A stretch of DNA of 7,955 bases from JBJXFY01 sp046155815 (GCA_046155815.1 JBJXFY010000093.1:1-7955), one strand, 5' to 3'; counted from the stretch's first letter, positions 1 to 6,517 are shown. The notes: generated from the letters alone by a model not told the origin. Made by a program: numbers and translations.

Positions 1-1732
1 TCACTTCGTACTTCGCCAGCCGGGTGACATCCACCAGATCGCCGCCGTCAAGCTTCGCCGTGACAAGGAACTGAACATGCTCGTTGCGGCTGAGCAGGCC
101 GACTTGTTTCGGCTCAACCGTGAGTTCACTCACCACCGCGCCGTCGGGCAGCGACTCCGGAGCGGCTTCCTTGGCCGCCAAAGCTGGCGGCGCCGTTCCT
201 TCACTCGCCGCCGGAGCCGCTTCCGATTCACTCACGGGGACGGCGGTGAAGACCTTTTCCACCTGTCCCGACCCGACGCCGATGACGAGCACGAGGCCCG
301 CGGCGGTGCCGGCGGCGACCTGCCGGCCGTCCGGGCTGAAGCTCACGGCGAAGACGCCGGGCAGCCCGGTGTCCAGCTTGTGCAGCAGCTTCACGTCGGC
401 GGTGGTGAACTGCTCGATGGCCTCGCGCTGCTCCCTGGTGTACTCGCCGCTGGTCTTCTCGTAGGCCTTGAGCAGCGCCTCGGGGATCACGGGGTCGAAC
501 TTCGCCGCGTAGAGCTGCACCGCGCCGCGGCCGTCGAGGCTGGAGCCGGCGGCGATGACGTTGCCGTCCGGGCCGTAGTCCACGCTGAAGATGCGGCCCT
601 CGATCGGGGGGAACTTCCGCAGCAGCGTGGCGTTGTCGCCGATCTTGCGCGCGGCCTGCCGGAACACCTGATAGACCTGCGGCACGCCGTCCGCGCCGCC
701 GACGAGCACCTCGTCGCGGGCGGGGTGGCGGGCCACGCTTTGCAGGCCGCCGCGGAGCGCGCCGGGGGTGATCGAGGTGAGGTTGTCCACGAAGCGCTGG
801 GTGGGCACCTCGGTGAGCTTGGCCGTCATGTCGCGGCCGACGGAGATGACGTGCGTGCCGTTGGTGGAGAAGACGGTGTCCAGCACCCAGTCCTCATGCG
901 CCATCTGCTGAAGCACTGGCTTGCCGGTGGCGGCCTCGAGGGCGCGGACGGTCTTGTCCGGGCAACCTAAGGAGATGAGCCGCCCGTCCGGCGACCAATT
1001 CACGCCGTACACGGTGTCGAAGCCGACGGGGGCGGAGACCTTGAGTTCGCGCTTCGCCACGTCCCAGACCTGCACTTCGCCCAGGCGGCCGGGCTGTCCG
1101 CCTGCGACGGCGAGCAGCGCCCCGTCCGGCGAGAAGCGCACGGACTGGATGCGTTCCGAAAGCCCGATCAGGCGGGCCTCGATCCCCGAGCCGTCGGCGC
1201 GGTGGAGCAGCACCTCGTGGAAGCCGGCGACCGCGAGCAGCTTTCCGTCCGGCGACCAGTCCAGCGCGGTGATGACCGGCGGGCGCGAGTACACGGGCGG
1301 GTGATCGGCGGAGTATTGGCGGACGGCGTTGGCGGGCGTGTCGTCCTGCGCGCCCTCGGCGATCCAGCGACGGACGAGGGCGATCTCGTGCTCCGCCAGC
1401 GGCGGCTTCCCTTTGGGCATCTCGGCCTCGCCGTCCTTCGGCGTGATCTGGACGAGCAGGTGGCTCGCGTCCGGCTTGCCCGGCGCGAGGGGAAGGTCAC
1501 CGCTTTCGCCCGGCTCCAGCAGGTCGGCGAAGCTCGTCATGACGTAGCCGCCCTTGGCCTTGGCGGGCTGGTGGCAGCCTTGGCACTGGGCCTGAAAGAG
1601 CGGGCGGACCTGGCGGAAGTAGCTTACCGGCTGGTCCGGCGTGGCCTCCTTGGCAGGCGCTGACGCGAGGCCGAGAAACAGGGCCAGGGCGGCCAGGGCG
1701 GGCCGGCGGGCGGGCGGGCGGGGACGGTTCAT
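1..1732 (-). CDS. Exported planctomycete-type cytochrome c / WD40 propeller / Ig-like protein, C-terminus outside window
   Basis: The gene reads leftward from the ATG at 1732-1730 and runs off the window edge, giving 577 visible residues. Residues 1-27 form a signal peptide: an Arg-rich start, then an Ala/Leu core ending near ASAPA. A single haem-c motif CQGCH lies at residues 50-54, followed by EMPKG with Met105 as probable axial ligand; this matches the planctomycete cytochrome C domain (PSCyt1). Residues about 155-490 hold WD40-like blades with repeated SPDG turns (ALDWSPDGK, VRFSPDGA, VNWSPDGR, VSFSPDGR). An Ala/Pro/Glu-rich linker (about 497-530) leads into a probable bacterial Ig-like domain (VEPKQVGL...DVTRLAKY). 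In Planctomycetes and Verrucomicrobia such proteins often continue into DUF1549/DUF1553 domains, which would lie beyond position 1. It should act in the periplasm or at the cell surface; substrate unknown. It is divergent from the metallopeptidase gene. No reading-frame break was seen. Confidence 0.88.
   Translation of the reverse strand, partial: MNRPRPPARRPALAALALFLGLASAPAKEATPDQPVSYFRQVRPLFQAQCQGCHQPAKAKGGYVMTSFADLLEPGESGDLPLAPGKPDASHLLVQITPKDGEAEMPKGKPPLAEHEIALVRRWIAEGAQDDTPANAVRQYSADHPPVYSRPPVITALDWSPDGKLLAVAGFHEVLLHRADGSGIEARLIGLSERIQSVRFSPDGALLAVAGGQPGRLGEVQVWDVAKRELKVSAPVGFDTVYGVNWSPDGRLISLGCPDKTVRALEAATGKPVLQQMAHEDWVLDTVFSTNGTHVISVGRDMTAKLTEVPTQRFVDNLTSITPGALRGGLQSVARHPARDEVLVGGADGVPQVYQVFRQAARKIGDNATLLRKFPPIEGRIFSVDYGPDGNVIAAGSSLDGRGAVQLYAAKFDPVIPEALLKAYEKTSGEYTREQREAIEQFTTADVKLLHKLDTGLPGVFAVSFSPDGRQVAAGTAAGLVLVIGVGSGQVEKVFTAVPVSESEAAPAASEGTAPPALAAKEAAPESLPDGAVVSELTVEPKQVGLLSRNEHVQFLVTAKLDGGDLVDVTRLAKYEV
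1708..1723 (+). other. Canonical G-quadruplex motif in the signal-peptide codons
   Basis: Four G-tracts of three to four bases are separated by single C loops (GGGcGGGcGGGcGGGG). They lie on the plus strand, which is the template strand of the leftward cytochrome/WD40 gene, at codons 4-9. The same stretch is four perfect copies of a CGGG tetranucleotide starting at 1707. Short-loop G3N1 motifs are known to fold very stably in vitro. Function here is inference; the codons simply encode Pro/Ala/Arg of the signal peptide. Confidence 0.75.
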
Positions 1733-1743
1733 AATTCCAGCGG

Positions 1744-1769
1744 CCCCGCGAAAAAAGCCGTGCGCGGGG
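1744..1769. repeat. Perfect inverted repeat in the 5' leader of the cytochrome/WD40 gene
   Basis: CCCCGCG (1744-1750) pairs perfectly with CGCGGGG (1763-1769) around a 12-base loop that begins with six A residues. It ends 11 bases upstream of the ATG of the leftward gene, so it could fold in that gene's mRNA leader or flank its promoter. No regulator is implied by the sequence alone. Confidence 0.5.
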
Positions 1770-1935
1770 AGTGCGGACTTTCTGACGCAAGGCGGGCCGG
1801 CCGGCAAGCGGCGGATGCGTGCGCCTGCGTGGGACCGGCGGCGCGGCCATCCTGGCTGCGGGTGCCGGCGGCGTCCGGCCGCCCAAGCGGGGGTGCCGGG
1901 GACACCCTGCGGCGCCGGGGCGTCGCCGCCACGGC

Positions 1936-1951
1936 CGGGCGGGGCCGCCCG
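1936..1951. repeat. Short GC hairpin upstream of the metallopeptidase gene
   Basis: CGGGCG (1936-1941) and CGCCCG (1946-1951) are exact reverse complements around a 4-base loop. A second small hairpin, GGGTG (1891-1895) with CACCC (1903-1907), lies just upstream. In DNA this rich in G+C, such stems can occur by chance. Confidence 0.35.
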
Positions 1952-2000
1952 CGCTCCGCGCCGTCATTGACGACGGGCGGCCCGATGCCAGCCTCAGGCC

Positions 2001-3170
2001 GTGCTTTCCTTCTTTGAATCCCTTGGCCAGCGACTGACTGCGTCCTTTGCCAAACCGGCCAAGCGCCACCCGGGGCGCTCCTATCCGTGCCGCTGCGGAC
2101 GGCCGGTCTTTTTCCACAACTGCCAGTGCCTTGCCTGCGAGGCGCAGCTTGGCTACGCGCCCGGGACGGCCAGGGTCCACGCCCTGGAGGACGCAGGAAA
2201 GCCCGGTTTGTGGAAGCTCCACGACGGTCCCGGCACCCACCACCGCTGCACGAATTTCGGCCTGGCTGCCGGCTGCAACTGGCTCATTCCCGAGGAAGAT
2301 CCGGAGCCGCTCTGCCGCGCCTGCCGCGTGAACCGGACCATCCCCAACCTCGACGACCCTGGCTGCGGCAGGGAGAACGGCGAGCTGTGGCGGCGCATCG
2401 AGTCGGCCAAGCGCCGGCTCGTCGCCTCGCTGCTCGCACTCGGCCTGCCGGCCAGGTCGCGCGAGAAGGAGGATCCGGAGCACGGCCTGGCCTTCGATTT
2501 CCTGCGCTCGCCCAAGGACGGCAAGCGCGTGCTCACCGGCCACGCCGGCGGCATCATCACGATGAACGTCGAGGAAGCCGACGACGCCGTCCGCGAGAAG
2601 GTCCGCCAGAACCTCCGGGAGCCGTATCGCACGCTGCTGGGGCATTTCCGCCACGAGGTCGGTCACTACTACTGGGACCGGCTGATCGCCGGGACGCCGT
2701 GGCATGAGCCCTTCCGCGCCGTCTTCGGTGACGAGCGCGCGGACTACGCCGCCGCGCTGAAGCGCAACTACGAGGACGGCCCCGTGCCGGACTGGCCGCA
2801 ACGCCACGTCACCTCCTACGCCTCCGTCCATCCGTGGGAGGACTGGGCCGAGACGTGGGCCCACTACCTGCACATCGTGGACTCGCTCGTGACGGCGATG
2901 AACTTCGGCCTCGGCGGCGACGACGTGGACATGAGCATCGAGCCGTTCGACAAGGACGCACTCTATGACCGGGAGCATCCGGGTGCTGAACGCTTCCTGA
3001 CGATGCTCAATTCATGGATCGAGCTGATCGCCGTGCTGAACGAGCTGAACCGCAGCCTGGGCAAGCCCGACCCGTACCCGTTCGTGCTGTCCAAGCCGGC
3101 GGTGCAAAAACTGCACTTCATCCACCTCGTCGTGGAGCCGAAGCGCCTCAAGGGCGGCGCGAAAAGCTGA
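2001..3170 (+). CDS. Zinc-ribbon / putative zinc-binding metallopeptidase (COG4307-type)
   Basis: A 389-residue protein. The N-terminal half is a zinc-ribbon region: C30-x-C32, C43-x-x-C46, then C83, C92 and C105-x-x-C108. The C-terminal half carries a gluzincin-like active site HEVGH (His218, Glu219, His222) followed by YYWDRL, then FGDERADY (243-250) and HPWEDWAETWAHY (277-289), whose Glu280 or Glu284 is the likely third zinc ligand. This order matches the putative zinc-binding metallopeptidase family with an N-terminal zinc ribbon; its substrate is not established. No signal peptide is visible, so it is probably cytoplasmic. The start is the GTG at 2001: the frame is closed by a TGA at 1968-1970, there is no other NTG between, and the first internal Met is residue 188. 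No clear Shine-Dalgarno sequence precedes it. The C-terminus (VQKLHFIHLVV) looks natural, not truncated. Confidence 0.85.
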   Translation: MLSFFESLGQRLTASFAKPAKRHPGRSYPCRCGRPVFFHNCQCLACEAQLGYAPGTARVHALEDAGKPGLWKLHDGPGTHHRCTNFGLAAGCNWLIPEEDPEPLCRACRVNRTIPNLDDPGCGRENGELWRRIESAKRRLVASLLALGLPARSREKEDPEHGLAFDFLRSPKDGKRVLTGHAGGIITMNVEEADDAVREKVRQNLREPYRTLLGHFRHEVGHYYWDRLIAGTPWHEPFRAVFGDERADYAAALKRNYEDGPVPDWPQRHVTSYASVHPWEDWAETWAHYLHIVDSLVTAMNFGLGGDDVDMSIEPFDKDALYDREHPGAERFLTMLNSWIELIAVLNELNRSLGKPDPYPFVLSKPAVQKLHFIHLVVEPKRLKGGAKS

Positions 3171-3220
3171 GGCGGCGGCGCGGCGGCGCCCTCACCGACG
3201 GAAACCCCGCCAAGGTCCTG

Positions 3221-3559
3221 GTGCATCTGCCCTTGCTGTCGCCGGACGGACGCTGGGCCGCCGCCGCACTGAAGCGTGGCGGCATTGTGCTCGGCTCGCT
3301 GCATGTCTTCGACCTGGAGGGTGGCGGGGTTTTCGCACCGCCCAGCGGCCTGGGCACCAATTTCTACTCTGGCTTCGAGGCGACCGACGGCCCGTGCTTC
3401 ACCACCGCCGGACAGGTTGTGTTTGCCGGCCAGCAGCAGCCCTCGAACGTGCCGCCGTTGGAGGGCCGGCCCCGCACCGTGCGCGGGTGGAGGCCCGGCA
3501 CCACCAACGAACCCATCGAGCTCGCCGCGCCCGGCCTGCCCCCGGCGAGCCGGCCATGA
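3221..3559 (+). CDS. Short ORF A, possible remnant of a secreted repeat/propeller protein
   Basis: A 112-residue frame when started at the GTG at 3221; TTG at 3233 is an alternative, and a weak AAGG lies 5 bases upstream of 3221. The frame is open further left, but the part overlapping the metallopeptidase gene translates to Arg/Pro-rich shadow sequence. The product contains LLSPDGRWAAAALKRGG and LHVFDLEGG, which resemble propeller blades, then FTTAGQVVFAG and ELAAPGLPP, which resemble the NxxGxxxAF-type tandem repeats of Verrucomicrobial secreted proteins. There is no signal peptide. Its TGA stop overlaps the ATG of the next ORF (ATGA, 3556-3559). It may be a translationally coupled small gene, or the decayed 3' part of a larger gene that lost its N-terminus. 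I do not recognise a named family. Confidence 0.4.
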   Translation: MHLPLLSPDGRWAAAALKRGGIVLGSLHVFDLEGGGVFAPPSGLGTNFYSGFEATDGPCFTTAGQVVFAGQQQPSNVPPLEGRPRTVRGWRPGTTNEPIELAAPGLPPASRP

Positions 3560-3777
3560 CGGCACTGTTCATCACGGACGTGGTGCCGCGCCCCGGACTC
3601 GCGGTGGAACGGACGGCCGGCGGGCTGAAGGTCACCTGGCCGACGGGCAACGGCTTCGTCCTCGAACAGGCCGCCGGCGCGGGCGCGGGCTGGCAGCCGG
3701 TGGCGGGCGGGGATGCCGGTTCCGCGGAAGTGCCGGCCGCGGGACCTGTGGCCATCTTCCGCCTGCGCCGGCCGTAG
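3556..3777 (+). CDS. Short ORF B with Verrucomicrobial-style C-terminal tail
   Basis: A 73-residue frame beginning at the ATG at 3556, sharing ATGA with the stop of ORF A. The product starts MTALFITDVVPRPG and continues GLKVTWPTGNGFVLEQA, then GWQPVAGG and a final IFRLRRP. The pattern of a short beta domain of the form xVxWP...GFxLEQ...W.PV...FFRLRR is one I associate with C-termini of secreted Verrucomicrobial proteins; this is recall, not a search. It lacks its own signal peptide, so as an independent protein it would be an isolated tail. Two readings fit: a coupled partner of ORF A, or the end of the same gene split by a frameshift or deletion near 3556. It lies 75 bases before htpG. Confidence 0.45.
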   Translation: MTALFITDVVPRPGLAVERTAGGLKVTWPTGNGFVLEQAAGAGAGWQPVAGGDAGSAEVPAAGPVAIFRLRRP

Positions 3778-3813
3778 CGTCGGCGAGGCGTCCGCCGCCA
3801 CGCCGAGGCTTGC

Positions 3814-3842
3814 TTGACCTTCGCGGGCCGGCTCCCTAACGG
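3814..3842 (+). promoter_or_regulatory. Possible sigma70-like promoter for htpG
   Basis: TTGACC at 3814-3819 is a good -35 match. It is followed after exactly 17 bases by TAACGG (3837-3842), a poor -10 match (only the first TA agrees). If used, transcription would begin within a few bases of the htpG ATG at 3853, giving a nearly leaderless mRNA, which fits the absence of a Shine-Dalgarno sequence. No CIRCE element was seen. Confidence 0.25.
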
Positions 3843-3852
3843 GATTCCCAGC

Positions 3853-5715
3853 ATGAGCGCCACCGAGAAGCATTCGTTCCAGGCCGAGATCCAGCGGGTC
3901 TTGGACATCGTCATCCACTCGCTTTACACCGACCGCGAAATCTTCCTCCGCGAGCTGGTCTCCAACGCCGCGGACGCCACCGAGAAGCTGCGCTTCCTCC
4001 AGGCCGGCGGGCAGGCCGTGCACCAGCCCGAGCTGCCGCTCGAGATCACGCTCACGGCCGACGACCCCGCCCGCACGCTCGCCATCGCCGACGCCGGCAT
4101 CGGCATGACGCGCGACGAGCTGGTGGAGAACCTCGGCACCATCGCGCACTCCGGCTCGAAGGCGTTCCTCGAGAAGCTCGCCGAGGCGAAGGAGAAGTCC
4201 GCGCTGAACCTCATCGGCCAGTTCGGCGTGGGCTTCTACTCCGCCTTCATGGTCGCGGCGAAGGTCGAGGTCTTTACGCGCTCGCACCAGCCGGACGCCA
4301 CGGCGTGGCACTGGGTGTCCGAGGGCGCGGGCGGGTACGAGATCGCGCCCGGCCCCGCCGACCTGCCGCGCGGGACCAGGATCGTCCTGCACCTGAAGGA
4401 GGACGCGAAGGAGTTCAGCGAGAACTGGCAGGTGCAGCGCGTGGTGAAGCGCTACTCCGCCTTCGTGCCGTTCCCCATCCGGCTGAACGGCGGCGAGCCG
4501 CTGAACAAGGTCCAGGCCCTCTGGGCGCGGCCCAAGGCCGAGATCAAGCCGGAGGAGTACCAGGAGTTCTACGGCTTCCTCGGGCACGACCCCGAGCCGC
4601 CGCTCGCACACCTGCACTTCACCGCCGACGCGCCGCTGGCCATCCAGGCCCTGCTCTTCGTGCCGGCCCGGAACATGGAGACCCTGGGCATGGGCAAGAG
4701 TGAGTCGGAAGTGAATCTCTACTGCCGCAAGGTGCTCATCCAGCCGAAGGCCAAGGATCTCTTCCCCGAGTGGCTCCGCTTCCTCAAGGGCGTGGTGGAC
4801 TCCGAGGACCTGCCGCTGAACATCTCCCGCGAGTCCATGCAGGACAGCACGCTCCTGCAGAAGCTGAACAAGGCCCTCACCGGCCGCTTCCTGAAGTTCC
4901 TCGCCGAGCTGGCGGAGAAGGAGCCGGAGACGTTCCGCAAGGTGTACGCCGAGCACCAGCGCTTCCTGAAGGAGGGCGTCATCACGGACTTCGCGCACCG
5001 CGAGTCACTGGCCAGGCTGCTTCGCTTCGAGTCCTCGACCCAGCCCGCCGGCACGCTTGTGTCGCTCGCCGAGTACGTCGGCCGCATGAAGGACGGCCAG
5101 CGCGAGATCTACCACCTCACCGCGCCCAGCCGCGAGGCCGCCGAGGCCAGCCCGTATTTCGAGGCCTTCAAGGCCCTCGGCCAGGAGGTGCTGTTCAGCT
5201 ACGACGGCGTGGACGAGTTCGTGTTCCAGCATCTGCACGAGTTCGGGGGCAAACCGCTGAAGAACGCCGAGAAGGCCGACCTCAAGCTCGACCCGCCGGC
5301 GGAGGGCGCGCTCTCCGACGACGAGGCGCGGCTGGTGGCCAACTTCGTGAAGGAGACGCTCGGCGACCGCGTGGGCGAGGTGCGCACGTCGCGCCGGCTG
5401 GTGGACAGCCCGGCCGTCGTGCTCGAGGCCGACGACCAGACCACCGCCACCATGCGCCGGATGCTCAAGGCCATGAAGCGCGACGCCGAGCTGGGCGACG
5501 CGAAGCTCGACTTCGAGCTGAACCCGAAGCATCCGGTGATCATCGGCCTCGCCACGCTGCGGCAGACGGACGCCCCGCTCGCCGCCCAGGTGGCGGAGCA
5601 GCTCTTCGACAGCGCCCGCCTCGCCGCCGGCCTGCTCGACGACCCGCGCACCCTCCTCACCCGCATGAACACGCTGCTCGCGCGGGTGGTGGGGAAGCCG
5701 TCGCCTTCCGCGTAG
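3853..5715 (+). CDS. htpG: Molecular chaperone HtpG (bacterial Hsp90)
   Basis: A complete 620-residue Hsp90; the E. coli protein is about 624. It is a cytoplasmic homodimeric ATPase that remodels client proteins, often with DnaK. The N-terminal GHKL ATPase domain shows FLRELVSNAADA with catalytic Glu34 and Asn38, DAGIGM with Asp80 for adenine binding, GTIAHSGSKAF, and the lid/glycine motif IGQFGVGFYSAF (121-132). The middle domain has NISRES with Arg326, the expected gamma-phosphate contact. The C-terminal dimerisation domain ends after HPVIIGLATLRQTD...LLTRMNTLLARVV. The start is the ATG at 3853, which gives the family-typical MSATEKHSFQAEIQ; a TTG at 3814 in the same frame would add 13 residues unlike the family. 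NAADA replaces the usual NASDA, and Ala81 sits where Asn, Ser or Thr is usual; both are conservative. It converges with the restriction-modification operon. Confidence 0.97.
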   Translation: MSATEKHSFQAEIQRVLDIVIHSLYTDREIFLRELVSNAADATEKLRFLQAGGQAVHQPELPLEITLTADDPARTLAIADAGIGMTRDELVENLGTIAHSGSKAFLEKLAEAKEKSALNLIGQFGVGFYSAFMVAAKVEVFTRSHQPDATAWHWVSEGAGGYEIAPGPADLPRGTRIVLHLKEDAKEFSENWQVQRVVKRYSAFVPFPIRLNGGEPLNKVQALWARPKAEIKPEEYQEFYGFLGHDPEPPLAHLHFTADAPLAIQALLFVPARNMETLGMGKSESEVNLYCRKVLIQPKAKDLFPEWLRFLKGVVDSEDLPLNISRESMQDSTLLQKLNKALTGRFLKFLAELAEKEPETFRKVYAEHQRFLKEGVITDFAHRESLARLLRFESSTQPAGTLVSLAEYVGRMKDGQREIYHLTAPSREAAEASPYFEAFKALGQEVLFSYDGVDEFVFQHLHEFGGKPLKNAEKADLKLDPPAEGALSDDEARLVANFVKETLGDRVGEVRTSRRLVDSPAVVLEADDQTTATMRRMLKAMKRDAELGDAKLDFELNPKHPVIIGLATLRQTDAPLAAQVAEQLFDSARLAAGLLDDPRTLLTRMNTLLARVVGKPSPSA

Positions 5716-5737
5716 CAGCCGACTCTGAGTCGGTGCT
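5714..5737. repeat. Palindrome immediately after the htpG stop
   Basis: CCGACT (5719-5724) and AGTCGG (5728-5733) are a perfect inverted repeat around a 3-base loop. The stem extends outward with AGCA (5714-5717) and TGCT (5734-5737) across one bulged G. It begins inside the htpG stop codon. There is no downstream T-run, so if it terminates htpG transcription it is not a canonical intrinsic terminator. It may also be part of a repetitive extragenic element together with 5751-5782. Confidence 0.5.
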
Positions 5738-5750
5738 GAAGGACTCGGCA

Positions 5751-5782
5751 CGCAGTCGCGCAGCCTGACCACCGCGACTGCG
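5751..5782. terminator. Perfect 10-bp inverted repeat between convergent genes
   Basis: CGCAGTCGCG (5751-5760) and CGCGACTGCG (5773-5782) are exact reverse complements around a 12-base loop. The stem lies between the end of htpG (5715) and the end of the leftward nuclease-like gene (5795), where a bidirectional terminator is expected. A-rich AAAAGG follows on the plus strand, so neither transcript gains a U-run after the stem. An outer pair, CTGAAG (5736-5741) with CTTCAG (5793-5798), brackets it and reaches into the stop of the leftward gene. The terminator role is inferred from position. Confidence 0.45.
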
Positions 5783-5794
5783 AAAAGGCGCGCT

Positions 5795-6508
5795 TCAGGC
5801 AAACCGCCGGTCGTAGTCGCGGGAGACGCGGACCAGCAGCGCGGAGTACTCCTTGCTGGTGACCGCCTCGTCCACCCACTCGAAGGGGAACGGCTCGACG
5901 TTGGTGGCCCGGAAGCGAAGAAGCTGAAACTCCTCGAAGGCTGGCCTCGCCTGGGCCAGCAGGCGGGCCTCCGCTTCGGCCGCCTCCTGGACCGGATGCT
6001 TGTGCTTCCTGCCATCCGTCGGCCACGCACGCTCACCCTCGAAGGACGTATAGCTGGCCGCGTGGTTGATGCCGACGAGGCCGATGCAGATGGGCTGGCC
6101 ACCTGTCTTCCGGAACTCGTCTGTCTGGCGCTGCAGGGTGCCGATCACGCGGTCAATCTGCTTGATCATCGCCTTGGCCAGAATCTTGGTCTCGACACCG
6201 ATCTCTATGGTGGCCACCTCACCACGCGCGACCAGCAGGCCGTCCTCGGTCACCGCCGCCGCGGCCGGCACCAGTTCACCCAGCGTGCCGTCGCCGCGGC
6301 GAGTCTTCCTGCCCACGGCCTGGTTGCCCAAGTTCACCACGCGTTCGCGGGCCGCGACACGCTGCGCCAGGCGGTCGGATTTCCCAAGCGCCACCAAGTC
6401 TTCGTAGAGCTGGTTGGCCACCAGGTCACCGAGGCTCGAGTCCCGATGTTTGTAGCGGGTTCCCTGGAACAGCGAGCGGAAGGTCCGCAGCATGGCGTAG
6501 CTCGACAT
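5795..6508 (-). CDS. Putative type II restriction endonuclease, PD-(D/E)XK-like, unnamed family
   Basis: A 237-residue protein from the ATG at 6508-6506. It starts 9 bases after the methyltransferase stop (TGA at 6520-6518) in the same direction, so the two are almost certainly co-transcribed; no Shine-Dalgarno sequence is visible, so coupling is likely. The central region fits a PD-(D/E)XK core: GDGTLGELVP (Asp73, Glu78), then a beta-strand-like run VATIEIGVETKIL containing Glu106-x-Lys108, then an amphipathic helix KAMIKQIDRVIG. Further marks are PICIGLVGINHAASYTSFEG (139-158), DGRKHKHPVQEA and NVEPFPFEWVDEA. There is no signal peptide or membrane segment. Sampled rows of this gene are about 62-65% G+C, at the low end for the window, which would be consistent with transfer. 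I do not recognise the specificity or a named family. The nuclease role rests on the core motif plus the methyltransferase partner. It could instead be a non-nuclease accessory protein. Confidence 0.62.
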   Translation of the reverse strand: MSSYAMLRTFRSLFQGTRYKHRDSSLGDLVANQLYEDLVALGKSDRLAQRVAARERVVNLGNQAVGRKTRRGDGTLGELVPAAAAVTEDGLLVARGEVATIEIGVETKILAKAMIKQIDRVIGTLQRQTDEFRKTGGQPICIGLVGINHAASYTSFEGERAWPTDGRKHKHPVQEAAEAEARLLAQARPAFEEFQLLRFRATNVEPFPFEWVDEAVTSKEYSALLVRVSRDYDRRFA

Positions 6509-6517
6509 GGCGGCGGC

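Larger units (their letters stand above)
1733..2000. other. Divergent GC-rich intergenic region
   Basis: This 268-base spacer separates the leftward cytochrome/WD40 gene from the rightward metallopeptidase gene, so it should carry promoters for both. I could not pick out a convincing -35/-10 pair on either strand. It contains several short hairpins (1744-1769, 1891-1907, 1936-1951). Open frames crossing it have Arg/Pro/Ala-rich translations without domain signatures, so I treat it as non-coding. Its clustered GGC/GCC blocks give a repeat-like texture. Confidence 0.55.

Noticed and set aside
77..970. 297-residue plus-strand open frame over the WD40 gene
   Set aside because: The minus strand shows repeated SPDG propeller turns through the same region; the plus frame is a shadow.
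1497..2978. Long 493-residue open frame on the minus strand opposite the metallopeptidase gene
   Set aside because: It lies antisense to a gene with clear zinc-site motifs and crosses into the cytochrome gene in the wrong frame. Its translation is Ala/Gly/Arg/Val-rich without domains, as expected for a shadow in GC-rich DNA.
3781..3804. Hairpins between ORF B and htpG (for example GGCGT 3787-3791 with ACGCC 3800-3804)
   Set aside because: The stems are only 5 bp, alternative pairings exist, and there is no T-run, so a terminator call is not supported.
3870..4110. Loss of function in HtpG suggested by NAADA and DAGIGM
   Set aside because: The catalytic Glu34, Asn38, Asp80, the glycine motif and Arg326 are all present. 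The changed positions vary among Hsp90 proteins.
3364..4998. 544-residue open frame on the minus strand opposite htpG
   Set aside because: htpG is unmistakable on the plus strand. This frame is Leu/Arg/Glu/His-rich low-complexity shadow sequence.
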